A DNA stretch of 64,000 nt from Streptomyces sp. PTY087I2 (GTDB taxonomy: Bacteria > Actinomycetota > Actinomycetes > Streptomycetales > Streptomycetaceae), in the NCBI RefSeq assembly GCF_001687325.1, contig NZ_LZRD01000013.1, forward strand, positions 1 to 64,000, read 5' to 3'. This document shows positions 1 to 7,899 of the stretch, in pieces. The position numbers were made by a program, and so were the translations under genes. The notes beneath the pieces were generated by a model. It was not told where the DNA came from, did no database searches, and saw only the letters and a program-made list of their open reading frames with translations. How positions within the stretch are numbered: position 1 is the first letter of the stretch; every line of letters begins with the position of its first letter.

Positions 1-34
1 GGCGGAGGCCGGCGCGGCGGAGGCCGGCGCGGCG
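1..34. repeat. 15-bp direct repeat at window edge
   Basis: Two exact copies of GGCGGAGGCCGGCGC (1-15 and 16-30) followed by the first four bases of a third. The array may continue to the left of the window. No gene could be assigned to bases 1-172. A gene following acpS on the minus strand would begin outside the window. Confidence 0.6.
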
Positions 35-64
35 ACACACGGCGAGGGGCGCCGGTCCCGCTCA

Positions 65-84
65 CCCCTCCCCGATCGGAGGGG
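65..84 (-). terminator. possible terminator behind acpS
   Basis: A 7-bp GC stem (CCCCTCC at 65-71, GGAGGGG at 78-84) with a six-base loop lies about 90 bases beyond the acpS stop codon. There is no T tract, which is common in Streptomyces terminators. The stem is short, so the call is weak. Confidence 0.35.
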
Positions 85-172
85 GCGGGACGCCAGCGTG
101 GCGAGGCGGACGGTCACCCCCGCAGGCGGTGGCGCCCCGCGCGCCGTGGCGGGTCGATCCGGGAGGGAGGCT

Positions 173-550
173 TCACCCCTCCGCGATCACCACCGCCGAC
201 GCCACCCCCGCGTCATGGCTCAGCGAGACGTGCCAGCCCCGTACGCCCAGTTCGGCGGCGCGGGCCGCGACCGTGCCGCTGACCCGCAGCCGGGGCTGCC
301 CGCTCTCCTCGACCCAGACCTCCGCGTCGCTCCAGAGCAGCCCGCCCGGTGCGCCGAGCGCCTTGGCCAGGGCCTCCTTCGCGGCGAACCGGGCGGCGAG
401 CGAGGCGATCCCGCGCCGCTCGCCGCTCGGCAGCGTCAGCTCGCTGCCGACGAAGAGCCGGTCGGCCAGCTGGGGCGTACGCTCCAGCGCCGCGCCGAAC
501 CGCTCGATCTCGGCCACGTCGATGCCGACCCCAATGATCACGGCCCCCAC
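173..550 (-). CDS. acpS: holo-[acyl-carrier-protein] synthase
   Basis: This 125-residue protein has the size and sequence of AcpS. That cytoplasmic enzyme moves the 4'-phosphopantetheine arm of CoA to a serine of apo-ACP and so activates fatty acid synthase carrier proteins. The N-terminal GVGIDVAEIERF carries the Mg-binding Asp, and the RFAAKEALAKALG helix carries the second acidic ligand and the CoA-binding lysine. The C-terminal WHVSLSHDAG strand is also typical. The start at 550 gives the usual short leader before IIGVGID. It lies 18 bases behind glmS on the same strand, so the two are probably cotranscribed. That links carrier-protein activation with amino-sugar supply. Confidence 0.96.
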   Translation of the reverse strand: MGAVIIGVGIDVAEIERFGAALERTPQLADRLFVGSELTLPSGERRGIASLAARFAAKEALAKALGAPGGLLWSDAEVWVEESGQPRLRVSGTVAARAAELGVRGWHVSLSHDAGVASAVVIAEG

Positions 551-568
551 CCTCGTTCGCTCACTCGC

Positions 569-2416
569 TCACTCCACGGTCACGGACTTCGCCAGGTTGC
601 GTGGCTGGTCCACTTCGTTGCCGCGGGCCGTCGCGAGCTCGCAGGCGAAGACCTGGAGCGGCACGGTGGCGACCAGCGGCTGAAGAAGCGTAGGCGTTGC
701 GGGGACGGTGATGAGGTGGTCGGCGTACGGGACGACGGCCTCGTCGCCCTCCTCGGCGACGACGATGGTGAGCGCGCCCCGGGCCCGGATCTCCTGGATG
801 TTGGAGACGATCTTGTCGTGGAGGACGGAACGCCCGCGCGGTGAGGGGACGATGACGACGACGGGGAGGCCTTCCTCGATGAGCGCGATGGGCCCGTGCT
901 TGAGCTCGCCCGCCGCGAACCCCTCGGCGTGCATGTAGGCGAGTTCCTTGAGCTTGAGCGCGCCTTCGAGGGCGACGGGGTAGCCGACGTGCCGCCCGAC
1001 GAAGAGGACGGTGTCGTGGTGGGCGAGGGAGCGGGCGAGTTCGCGGACGGGCTCCATGGTGGTGAGGACGCTTTCCACCTCGGCGGAGATCGCGGAGAGC
1101 TGGCGCACGACCGCGCGGATCTCGTCGCCCCACTTGGTGCCGCGCACCTGGCCGAGGTAGAGCGCGACGAGGTAGCAGGCGACGAGCTGGGTGAGGAAGG
1201 CCTTGGTGGAGGCGACGGCGACCTCGGGCCCGGCGTGCGTGTAGAGCACGGCGTCGGATTCGCGCGGGATCGTCGAGCCGTTGGTGTTGCAGATGGCGAG
1301 CACCTTCGCGCCCTGTTCGCGGGCGTGCCGCAGGGCCATCAGGGTGTCCATGGTCTCGCCGGACTGGGAGATGGCGACGACGAGGGTGCGCTGGTCGAGG
1401 ATCGGGTCGCGGTAGCGGAACTCGCTGGCCAGCTCGGTCTCGCAGGGCAGCCGGGTCCAGTGCTCGATGGCGTACTTGGCGATCATCCCGGCGTGGAACG
1501 CGGTGCCGCAGGCGACGATGACGACCTTGTCGACCTCGCGGAGTTCGGCGTCCGGGATGCGGACCTCGTCGAGGTGGAGCGCGCCCTCGCCGTCGACCCG
1601 GCCGAGGAGGGTGTCGGCGACGGCCTGGGGCTGGTCGGCGATCTCCTTGAGCATGAAGGAGGCGTAGCCGCCCTTCTCGGCGGCGGAGGCGTCCCAGTCG
1701 ACGTGGTACTCCCGCACGTCCGCCGGCTCCCCGTCGAACCCGGTGACGGTGACGCCCTCGGGGCTCAGCTCGACGACCTGGTCCTGGCCCAGCTCGATCG
1801 CGGAGCGGGTGTGGGCGATGAAGGCGGCGACGTCGGAGGCGAGGAACCACTCGTCCTGCCCGACGCCCACGACGAGCGGCGAGTTGCGCCGCGCGCCGAC
1901 GACGACGTCCGGCTGGTCGGCGTGGACGGCGACGAGGGTGAAGGCCCCCTCCAGCCGCCGGCACACCTGCCGCATCGCGTCCGCGAGGTCCCCGCCCGCC
2001 GAGAACGCCTCGGCCAGCAGATGCCCGACGACCTCGGTGTCCGTCTCCGACTCCAGGGCGTGCCCGCGCCCGGTCAGCTCGCGCCGCAGGGCCGCGAAGT
2101 TCTCGATGATCCCGTTGTGTACGACGGCGACGCGGCCCGCGTTGTCGAGATGCGGGTGGGCGTTGACGTCGGTGGGCGCCCCGTGCGTCGCCCACCGGGT
2201 GTGCCCGATCCCGGTCCGCCCGGCCGGCAGCGGCCGGTCGCCCAGCTCCTTCTCCAGATTGACGAGCTTGCCCGCTTTCTTCGCGGCGGCGAGCCCGCCG
2301 TCCGCGAGAACGGCGACACCCGCCGAGTCGTAGCCCCGGTATTCGAGGCGCTTGAGTCCCGCGACGACGACGTCCTGCGCCGACTGCATACCGACATAAC
2401 CCACGATTCCGCACAT
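569..2416 (-). CDS. glmS: glutamine--fructose-6-phosphate aminotransferase (isomerizing)
   Basis: GlmS converts fructose-6-phosphate and glutamine to glucosamine-6-phosphate, the first step toward UDP-GlcNAc for peptidoglycan. The start at 2416 was chosen because it gives the invariant MCGIVGYVG, whose Cys2 becomes the N-terminal nucleophile of the glutaminase domain (about residues 1-220). An upstream in-frame start would bury that cysteine. Two SIS domains follow, with VIVACGTAFHAGM and SQSGETMDTLMAL in the first, and the protein ends in the characteristic LAKSVTVE. The length of 615 residues is normal. glmM, the next step in the pathway, is in this window at 20871-22229. No glmS ribozyme was recognised upstream, and none is expected outside Firmicutes. 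Confidence 0.97.
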   Translation of the reverse strand: MCGIVGYVGMQSAQDVVVAGLKRLEYRGYDSAGVAVLADGGLAAAKKAGKLVNLEKELGDRPLPAGRTGIGHTRWATHGAPTDVNAHPHLDNAGRVAVVHNGIIENFAALRRELTGRGHALESETDTEVVGHLLAEAFSAGGDLADAMRQVCRRLEGAFTLVAVHADQPDVVVGARRNSPLVVGVGQDEWFLASDVAAFIAHTRSAIELGQDQVVELSPEGVTVTGFDGEPADVREYHVDWDASAAEKGGYASFMLKEIADQPQAVADTLLGRVDGEGALHLDEVRIPDAELREVDKVVIVACGTAFHAGMIAKYAIEHWTRLPCETELASEFRYRDPILDQRTLVVAISQSGETMDTLMALRHAREQGAKVLAICNTNGSTIPRESDAVLYTHAGPEVAVASTKAFLTQLVACYLVALYLGQVRGTKWGDEIRAVVRQLSAISAEVESVLTTMEPVRELARSLAHHDTVLFVGRHVGYPVALEGALKLKELAYMHAEGFAAGELKHGPIALIEEGLPVVVIVPSPRGRSVLHDKIVSNIQEIRARGALTIVVAEEGDEAVVPYADHLITVPATPTLLQPLVATVPLQVFACELATARGNEVDQPRNLAKSVTVE

Positions 2417-2453
2417 AGCGGCACCATAAGGCCGGAGGCGGCTCCACGGCAGG

Positions 2454-2499
2454 GCGGGCCGCGCCCGGCGGCATGTCACACCGCCCGGGCGCGGCCCGC
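2454..2499 (-). terminator. hairpin terminator behind the carboxypeptidase gene
   Basis: A perfect 15-bp GC stem (2454-2468 paired with 2485-2499) and a 16-base loop lie between the carboxypeptidase stop codon and glmS. It probably ends carboxypeptidase transcription and insulates glmS. Confidence 0.7.
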
Positions 2500-2532
2500 T
2501 GTTCCGCTCCTCAGCGCCTTACGGGTCTGGGG

Positions 2533-3900
2533 CTAGGAGCAGTACTGCGCCTCCTTGCCGATCGACCGGTACATGCAGTCCGCGTTCTCGATCAGTTGCA
2601 GGACCGCGTCCCGGTTGCGGGAGGTCTCGCGTTCGATGACCTCGTCGGGCGGGTAGAAGCCGCCGCCGGAGGCCGAGCGCGGGTACATCTCGAAGGTGTA
2701 GCCGAAGATCCTCTGCGAGCCCCACAGCCAGTCGTCGATCGACCCGTCGGTGATGTACAGGTCGCTGGACTGCTCGGCGGTGTAGCCGTTGCTCGCCGCC
2801 ATCTTCCGGCCGACGGCCGCGAACGCGTTGCGGTCGTCGGCGGTCATGCCGGGGGCGGTGTCGCTGTACGTGTAGCCGAAGGGCCACAGCACCAGCTCGC
2901 TGTACGTGTGGAAGTCGATGGCCGCCGTGATCTGCTGCTTCCCGCCGACCACCCGGCTGCGCACGAAGTCCGCCACGACCTTCGTCTCGGGCGCGGACTC
3001 GGCGGCCGCCCCCCGGTAGGTCTCGGACGAGGGGCTGGAGGAGGAGCCGCCGCAGCAGCCCCACTTGTAGTCCCAGTTGCGGTTGAGGTCGGTGCCGACC
3101 GCGCTGGAGCCGGAGTTGGGCTGCCGGTTCTTGCGCCAGCTGCGGTACGAGCCGGTGGCGATGTCGTACTCCCCGCCGTCCGGGTTCATGTCCGGCACGA
3201 TCCACAGCTCGCGGCCGTCGACCGCCTGCGTGATCCGGGAGTCGGTGCCGTAGCCGTCGGCGAACTCGCGGAGCAGGTAGAGCGCCATCTCGACGGTCAG
3301 GTGTTCACGGGCGTGCTGGTGGGCGGTGAACAGCACCTCGGGTTCGGCCTCGTCGGTGCCGACGTTGTCGCTGACCTTCACCGCGATGATGTCCCGGCCC
3401 TGGTACGTCTTGCCGATGACCTGCTTGCTCATGATCGAGGGGTTCGCGGCGATGTGGGCGTCGATCGCCGCCGTCATCTCGGCGTAGTTGTGGTAGCGGG
3501 AGTCGGCGGGCGGGAAGTCCTGTACGCCGACGCCGTCCGCCGCGTGCGCATGGGCGTCGGGCGCGGGCAGGGCCTCCAGGACGTGCCCGCGCGCCCGGAG
3601 CTTCCGGGCCTGGGCGGCGTCCGCGGTGATCACGACACCGTGGTCGTGCACCTCGTCGATCGAGACGCCCGCGCGGGCGATGTCGGTCCGGGCGGCAGGG
3701 GTGGTGCGCCCGGCGATCTCGTACTGGAGCACCCGCTCGTCGGCGGCGACGGCCGCGTTCGGGGCGGAGGGCTCGGCGGTGGCCACGGCGCTCGCGGGGG
3801 CCGCGAGACCGAGGGCGAGCAGAACGGCTAGGGCGGCGTTACGTCGGGTCCTCGTCGGCCAGGTTCTCGGCCGGGAGGTCCGTGGGGTGACGAGTCGCAT
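2533..3900 (-). CDS. secreted zinc carboxypeptidase, M14 family
   Basis: A 455-residue exported metallocarboxypeptidase that would remove C-terminal residues from extracellular peptides. The start at 3900 sits behind an AGGAG site and gives a twin-arginine-rich N terminus and hydrophobic signal segment ending near ASAVA (about residue 40). A propeptide-like stretch runs to about residue 125. Zinc ligands are visible as HARE (His196, Glu199) and His331 in DFHTYSELVLWPFGY. The catalytic Glu404 is in FEMYPRS. DLNRNWDYKWG is the family substrate-binding region. Four residues, GCCG (281-284), form an adjacent cysteine pair followed by a serine run, and the protein ends in Cys-Ser. This resembles Streptomyces carboxypeptidase T-type enzymes. 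Exact specificity cannot be read from the sequence. Confidence 0.93.
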   Translation of the reverse strand: MRLVTPRTSRPRTWPTRTRRNAALAVLLALGLAAPASAVATAEPSAPNAAVAADERVLQYEIAGRTTPAARTDIARAGVSIDEVHDHGVVITADAAQARKLRARGHVLEALPAPDAHAHAADGVGVQDFPPADSRYHNYAEMTAAIDAHIAANPSIMSKQVIGKTYQGRDIIAVKVSDNVGTDEAEPEVLFTAHQHAREHLTVEMALYLLREFADGYGTDSRITQAVDGRELWIVPDMNPDGGEYDIATGSYRSWRKNRQPNSGSSAVGTDLNRNWDYKWGCCGGSSSSPSSETYRGAAAESAPETKVVADFVRSRVVGGKQQITAAIDFHTYSELVLWPFGYTYSDTAPGMTADDRNAFAAVGRKMAASNGYTAEQSSDLYITDGSIDDWLWGSQRIFGYTFEMYPRSASGGGFYPPDEVIERETSRNRDAVLQLIENADCMYRSIGKEAQYCS

Positions 3901-4007
3901 GCTGGCATCTCCTGGGTCCGTCGGGGTGGGGGGGTGGAGCTGTGCGACGGGCACAGGATGGATTCATGTCATGAGCGGGTCAAGATGGGGTTTCCGGCCA
4001 TGATTCA

Positions 4008-4052
4008 CCCCCCTTCACCCCTGGGAGGGACCCCCCTTCACCCCTGGGAGGG
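4008..4052. repeat. two 22-bp direct repeats
   Basis: A 22-base unit with core CTTCACCCCTGGGAGGG occurs at 4008-4029 and again at 4031-4052, between the stop of the SARP-like gene and the carboxypeptidase start. It could be a duplicated regulatory or terminator piece. Nothing more can be said. Confidence 0.6.
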
Positions 4053-4070
4053 GGGGAAGGGGCGGGAGGG

Positions 4071-5534
4071 TCACCCAGCCTCCCGCCCGTCCCACCGCTG
4101 CCCGCACACCCCCAAGCTGCACCAGCGGCGCCGGCCGCCCACGTCGAGGAACAGCCACCCGCAGTCCTTCCCCGGGCAGGCGCGGACGGTGAGGCGGCGG
4201 GGGTCGGCGAGCAGGTCCGCGGCGCGCTGGGCGACGGCGTGCAGGGGCAGCCGCAGCCCGGAGTCCGGGTGCGGGCTCCAGCGCCCGAGCCCGTCCTCGC
4301 CCCGGACGAAGACGGCGTGGCGCATGGCCTCCTGGACCACGTCGGCGACCAGACCGAAGGCCCCGTCACGACCGAAGGCCCCGCCCCGGCCGCCCCCGCC
4401 GCAGCCCTCACGACCGCCCAGCTCTCCGCCCCGGCCGCCCCGGTCACGGCCCTCAAGACCGCCCGGCTCCCCGCCACTCCACTCCCCCGCCCCCTCCACC
4501 AAGCACCCGTACAACGCCCCCCGGAACTCCCGCGCCCCCTCCAGCACCGCGCTCGCCTCCCCCGGCCGCTCCTCCGCCCTCCGCAGCAGCCACGTGACCG
4601 TGCGGTCGTCGAGGAGGTCCAGGTGTCCGGCCCAGACCGCGAGTGTGCGGTAGCCGCGCAGCCACTCCGAGCCGGGCCGCCGCTCGCCGCCCCATCCGGC
4701 GTAGGTGTTGCAGAACTCCAGGGCGGGGTCCCCGCCGGTGTTCCAGGGGAGCCATTCCCCGCGCACGCGGACGGCGTACGTGGGTGCCTCGGGCCGCCGC
4801 AGCGCCGGGTCGTCCCGGCGTACCCGGTCGTACAGGGTCCGCAGGTCCCGCCCCGGCTCGGCGTCGAAGGCGGAGCGCAGGGTGCCGGACACGGACCGGT
4901 AGAGGTTCAGCGCGTCGGCGGACCGGCCGCTGCGGTGCAGGGCGAGCATGCTGTCGGAGACGAGGCGTTCGCGCTCGGGGTGCTCCTCGGCGAGCGGCGG
5001 CAGCTCGGCGGCCACCCGCTCGTGCCGCCCCAGCGCGAGCAGGAGCCGGGCGCGCTCCTCCGCCGCCGACAGCCGCAGCGCGGCGAGCCGTTGGCCGATC
5101 CGGTCGCGCAGCGCATCGTCCGCGACGTCCGCCAGCAGTTCGCCCCGCCACAACGCCAGCGCCCGGTCGTAGTGACGCACCCGCTCCTCGTCGTCCACGG
5201 CCGCCGCGGCCTCCCGTACGCCGTCCTCGAAGGCCCGGGTGTCGATCAGGTGCCCGTCGGGGCGGAGGAGATACCCGTCGTTGCGCGTCTCCACGTGTAC
5301 GCCGTCGGGCCCGAGGGCGGCCCGCAGCCTGCCGATGTACGTGTGCACGGCGGCCCGCGCCCCGGCCGGAGCCTCCCCGTTCCAGAGCAGGTCGATGAGC
5401 CGCCCGGTCGGCACGGCCCGGCCCGCCTCCAGGGCGAGGACCGCCAGCAGACACCGTTCCTGACGACGGAGACCGGCGAGCACCGGGCGGCCCCGGTGGA
5501 GGGCGGCGAACGGTCCGAGCAACTGGAATTCCAT
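4071..5534 (-). CDS. SARP-like (BTAD) regulator fused to a CGNR zinc-finger module
   Basis: This 487-residue protein joins two usually separate regulators. Residues 1 to about 95 form an OmpR-like winged helix (MEFQLLGPF at the N terminus), and 98-245 form the BTAD helical repeat domain of AfsR/SARP activators. From about 255 there is the N-terminal domain of CGNR-type regulators (GGDPALEFCNTYAGW), then a glycine/arginine-rich stretch (about 355-400). A C-terminal zinc finger follows with Cys453, Cys458, Cys472 and Cys477 (C-x4-C-x13-C-x4-C, ending CGQR). SARPs activate secondary-metabolite genes by binding direct repeats, but no biosynthetic cluster is adjacent. The start at 5534 gives the canonical SARP N terminus. 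The next gene upstream is the epoxide hydrolase, 27 bases away, so cotranscription is possible. Confidence 0.88.
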   Translation of the reverse strand: MEFQLLGPFAALHRGRPVLAGLRRQERCLLAVLALEAGRAVPTGRLIDLLWNGEAPAGARAAVHTYIGRLRAALGPDGVHVETRNDGYLLRPDGHLIDTRAFEDGVREAAAAVDDEERVRHYDRALALWRGELLADVADDALRDRIGQRLAALRLSAAEERARLLLALGRHERVAAELPPLAEEHPERERLVSDSMLALHRSGRSADALNLYRSVSGTLRSAFDAEPGRDLRTLYDRVRRDDPALRRPEAPTYAVRVRGEWLPWNTGGDPALEFCNTYAGWGGERRPGSEWLRGYRTLAVWAGHLDLLDDRTVTWLLRRAEERPGEASAVLEGAREFRGALYGCLVEGAGEWSGGEPGGLEGRDRGGRGGELGGREGCGGGGRGGAFGRDGAFGLVADVVQEAMRHAVFVRGEDGLGRWSPHPDSGLRLPLHAVAQRAADLLADPRRLTVRACPGKDCGWLFLDVGGRRRWCSLGVCGQRWDGREAG

Positions 5535-5561
5535 CAGGAAAGCATCCGGCCACCCGCGCCC

Positions 5562-6656
5562 TCAGGACCACCCCCGGGCCAGTCGGTCGAGGAAGAACTC
5601 CCGCACGTCCCCGGCCAGCAGCTCCGGCACCTCCATCGCCGCGAAGTGACCACCCCGGTCGAACTCCGACCAGTGCCTGATGTCGTACAGCCGCTCCGCC
5701 AGCGGCCGCACCGACCGCGTGATGTCGTGGGCGAACACCGCCACCCCGAGCGGCACCGGGCACGGCTCGCTCCGCCGTGTCGACTCCCGGTGCAGCCGCG
5801 CCGAGGAGGCCGCGGTGGCGGTCAGCCAGTACAGCGATACGTCGGTGAGCAGGCGCTCGTCGCCGACCGGCGTACGGGGGTCCGTCCACCGGTCGAAGCG
5901 CTCGGCGATCCAGGCCAGTTGGCCGACGGGCGAGTCGGTCAGGGCGTAGCCGAGGGTCTGCGGAGTGGTGGCCTGGAGGGCCTGGTACGGCGGCCGGTTC
6001 GCCATCAGCCGCCTGATCGTGTCCAGCCGGGCCCGGTCCTCCTCGGAGAGGTCGGCCTCGGCGTCCGGATCGGGCCGGGTCGGCAGATAGTTGACGTGCA
6101 CGCCGACCACCCGTTCCGGGGCGACCGCGCCGAGCGCCGTCGAGATGCCCGAGCCGAAGTCGCCGCCCTGCGCGCCGTATCGCTCGTACCCGAGGCGGCG
6201 CATCAGCTCGGCCCAGGCCCGCGCGACCCGGCCGACGTCCCAGCCGCGCTCGTGGGTCGGCCCGGAGAAGCCGTAGCCCGGGATGGACGGGATGACGAGG
6301 TGGAAGTCGCGGGCCAGCGGCTCGATCACGTCCAGGAATTCCAGGAAGGACCCGGGCCAGCCGTGGGTGAGGATCAGCGCGAGCGCGTCCGGCTTCGGCG
6401 AGCGGACATGGACGAAGTGCACGTTCTGGCCGTCGATCTCGGTGGTGAAGTGGGCGAGCTCGTTGAGCTCGGCCTCGTGCTTCCGCCAGTCGTACCGGGT
6501 GCGCCAGTGGTCGGCCAGCTCCTTCAGCCGGGCGAGCGGGAAGCCGTAGTCCCACCCGGCGTCGGCGATCTCGTTGGGCCAGCGGGTGCGGGAGAGCCGG
6601 TCGTTCAGGTCGTCGAGGTCGGCCTGGGGGATGTCGATGCGGAACGGCTTGATCAT
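5562..6656 (-). CDS. epoxide hydrolase, alpha/beta-hydrolase fold with EHN domain
   Basis: A 364-residue hydrolase that would open epoxides to diols in the cytoplasm. The EHN domain (IKPFRIDIPQADLDDLNDRL) is at the N terminus. The HGWPGSFLEF oxyanion motif and the nucleophile loop GGDFGSG follow, and a C-terminal GGHFAAME supplies the catalytic histidine. The start at 6656 was chosen for its GGAAGG site 8 bases upstream and because the EHN domain begins there. An ATG at 6677 is less well placed. It diverges from a MarR gene across a large inverted repeat, which suggests MarR-controlled detoxification or tailoring of an epoxide. The natural substrate is unknown. Confidence 0.92.
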   Translation of the reverse strand: MIKPFRIDIPQADLDDLNDRLSRTRWPNEIADAGWDYGFPLARLKELADHWRTRYDWRKHEAELNELAHFTTEIDGQNVHFVHVRSPKPDALALILTHGWPGSFLEFLDVIEPLARDFHLVIPSIPGYGFSGPTHERGWDVGRVARAWAELMRRLGYERYGAQGGDFGSGISTALGAVAPERVVGVHVNYLPTRPDPDAEADLSEEDRARLDTIRRLMANRPPYQALQATTPQTLGYALTDSPVGQLAWIAERFDRWTDPRTPVGDERLLTDVSLYWLTATAASSARLHRESTRRSEPCPVPLGVAVFAHDITRSVRPLAERLYDIRHWSEFDRGGHFAAMEVPELLAGDVREFFLDRLARGWS

Positions 6657-6690
6657 GATCGCGACCTTCCATGTCATTGGCTGAACCAAC

Positions 6691-6733
6691 GTTGGCTCGA
6701 CCCACCATACGCCTGATTGTGGGTTCGGCCAAC
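6691..6733. promoter_or_regulatory. probable MarR operator
   Basis: Arms GTTGGCTCGACCCAC (6691-6705) and GTGGGTTCGGCCAAC (6719-6733) are inverted repeats matching at 13 of 15 positions, with a 13-base spacer. CCAACGTTGG (6686-6695), a perfect palindrome, overlaps the left end. The site lies between the divergent epoxide hydrolase and marR starts and covers the probable marR -35 region, as expected for a repressor of both genes. Confidence 0.75.
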
Positions 6734-6746
6734 GACTTGCTAGATT
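6718..6746 (+). promoter_or_regulatory. candidate marR promoter
   Basis: TTGTGG (6718-6723) and TAGATT (6741-6746) are separated by 17 bases. Transcription would begin at or next to the GTG start codon at 6754, giving a leaderless mRNA. That agrees with the absence of a ribosome-binding site. The -35 lies inside the inverted repeat. Confidence 0.5.
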
Positions 6747-6753
6747 CGCGTCC

Positions 6754-7212
6754 GTGGACATCGAAGAGGGGACGCCGCCCCGGCGGCTGCGCGCACTGCC
6801 GAGCAGGCTGACCAACCAGGCGGCCCTGGCCGCCAACCGGATCGTGGACCGGGCGCTCGCCGAGGCCGGCGTCCGGCGCTACCACTACGCGCTGCTCGCC
6901 GCGTCGGAGGAGTACGGCCCGTCCAGCCAGGCCGCCCTGGGCCGCCGTACGGGCATCGACCGCAGCGACATGGTGGCGACGGTCAACGATCTGGCCGAGC
7001 GGCGGCTCCTGGAGCGGGCCCCCGACCCGGAGGACCGCCGCCGCAACATCATCAGCATCACGGCGGCGGGCCGCCGGGAGCTCACCCACCTGGACGAGCT
7101 GCTCGCCGCCGCCCAGGACGCGTTCCTCGCCCCGCTGAGCGCGGCGGACCGGCGGACCCTGACCGACCTGCTCACGCGCCTCGTGGACCACCACCGCGCC
7201 GAGCAGGGCTGA
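6754..7212 (+). CDS. MarR family transcriptional regulator
   Basis: A 152-residue winged-helix regulator. The central segment SQAALGRRTGIDRSDMVATVNDL is the recognition helix region, and DPEDRRRNIISITAAGRREL is the wing typical of MarR proteins. Helices at both ends form the dimer interface. MarR proteins usually repress themselves and a divergent gene until a small ligand, often phenolic or lipophilic, binds. Here the divergent gene is an epoxide hydrolase, and the shared spacer carries a 43-bp inverted-repeat site. Translation starts at GTG with no Shine-Dalgarno sequence, which is consistent with a leaderless message. Confidence 0.92.
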   Translation: MDIEEGTPPRRLRALPSRLTNQAALAANRIVDRALAEAGVRRYHYALLAASEEYGPSSQAALGRRTGIDRSDMVATVNDLAERRLLERAPDPEDRRRNIISITAAGRRELTHLDELLAAAQDAFLAPLSAADRRTLTDLLTRLVDHHRAEQG

Positions 7213-7270
7213 CCGCGCCGAAGCCCGATGCCCCCGTGGTGAGCTTTTGGTGAGCGCCCCGGCGGATCAT

Positions 7271-7304
7271 CGTCCGGCAGGCCGCGATCCCGGCCTGCCG
7301 GACG
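7271..7304. terminator. strong hairpin between marR and the secreted protein gene
   Basis: A perfect 14-bp stem (7271-7284 with 7291-7304) has the six-base loop CGATCC. It lies 58 bases after the marR stop and only 18 bases before the next ATG. It could terminate marR, or it could be a 5' UTR structure of the downstream gene. Confidence 0.65.
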
Positions 7305-7322
7305 GACGATCGGGGAGTTCTC

Positions 7323-7874
7323 ATGCGTAAAAGCGTTCTCGGTACGGCTGGTACGGCCCTCGGCACGGCGTGCGTGACCGTGCTGGCACTCGGACTGGCC
7401 ACGGCCCCCGCGACAGCGGCCCCGCCCGCCACCACTGCCGCCGCCACCCAGGGCTCCGGCTGGGAACCGGCCCCCTCCGCCCCCTGGGACGTCCCGGCCG
7501 GCGAGCGGTGCGCGTTCCCGGTCCACGGCGAGCCGATCGTGGACGAGGTGGTCAGCCGCGAACTGCCCCCGCCCGCCGAGGGCGTGACCCGGACCGCCTA
7601 CAGGGGCGACCTCGTGGTCCGGGTGACGAACAAGGAGACCGGGGCCCACTACGACGCCGACGTGAGCGGCACCGCTCTGGTCGACGCGCACGCCTCCGGG
7701 GCCCAGTTCTGGCGGGTGCTCGGCCCGGTCCTGGTCGGTGTGGGCGAGGGCAACCTGGCCCGGGGCCTGTACGTCGTCGACGGCGCGTACACGCTCGACA
7801 TCAGCCCCACCGGCACCAAGACCGTGGCCGGCCCGGCGGTCAGGACGGACAACCTCTGCGCCCGGATCGGCTGA
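7323..7874 (+). CDS. secreted hypothetical protein
   Basis: A 183-residue protein with a clear Sec signal peptide: basic RK, a hydrophobic core to about residue 28, and cleavage near PATAA at 32-33. The mature part of about 150 residues is rich in short beta-like segments. It has two cysteines, one near residue 63 (ERCAFPV) and one near the C terminus (NLCARIG), which could form a disulfide. A GGGGAG site precedes the ATG. No known domain was recognised. The protein resembles small exported Streptomyces proteins of unknown role. It follows marR behind a strong hairpin, so it is probably an independent unit. Confidence 0.8.
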   Translation: MRKSVLGTAGTALGTACVTVLALGLATAPATAAPPATTAAATQGSGWEPAPSAPWDVPAGERCAFPVHGEPIVDEVVSRELPPPAEGVTRTAYRGDLVVRVTNKETGAHYDADVSGTALVDAHASGAQFWRVLGPVLVGVGEGNLARGLYVVDGAYTLDISPTGTKTVAGPAVRTDNLCARIG

Positions 7875-7899
7875 TGCGCGGATGCGCGGATGCGCGTAT

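Noticed and set aside
1..172. Start of an nnrE (NAD(P)H-hydrate epimerase) gene behind acpS
   Set aside because: This gene often follows acpS in actinobacteria, but its typical N-terminal sequence is not present in the visible bases.
896..2536. Long open frame opposite glmS
   Set aside because: High-GC antisense frames are commonly open, and the minus strand encodes an unambiguous GlmS.
4453..7194. A 913-codon minus-strand frame crossing the SARP and epoxide hydrolase genes
   Set aside because: It is out of frame with both recognised proteins and its composition is arginine/proline/glycine-rich. It would also overlap the marR gene.
7873..7898. Three tandem GATGCGCG units as a regulatory repeat
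   Set aside because: They are very short, lie at the junction of convergent genes, and are compatible with chance in GC-rich sequence.
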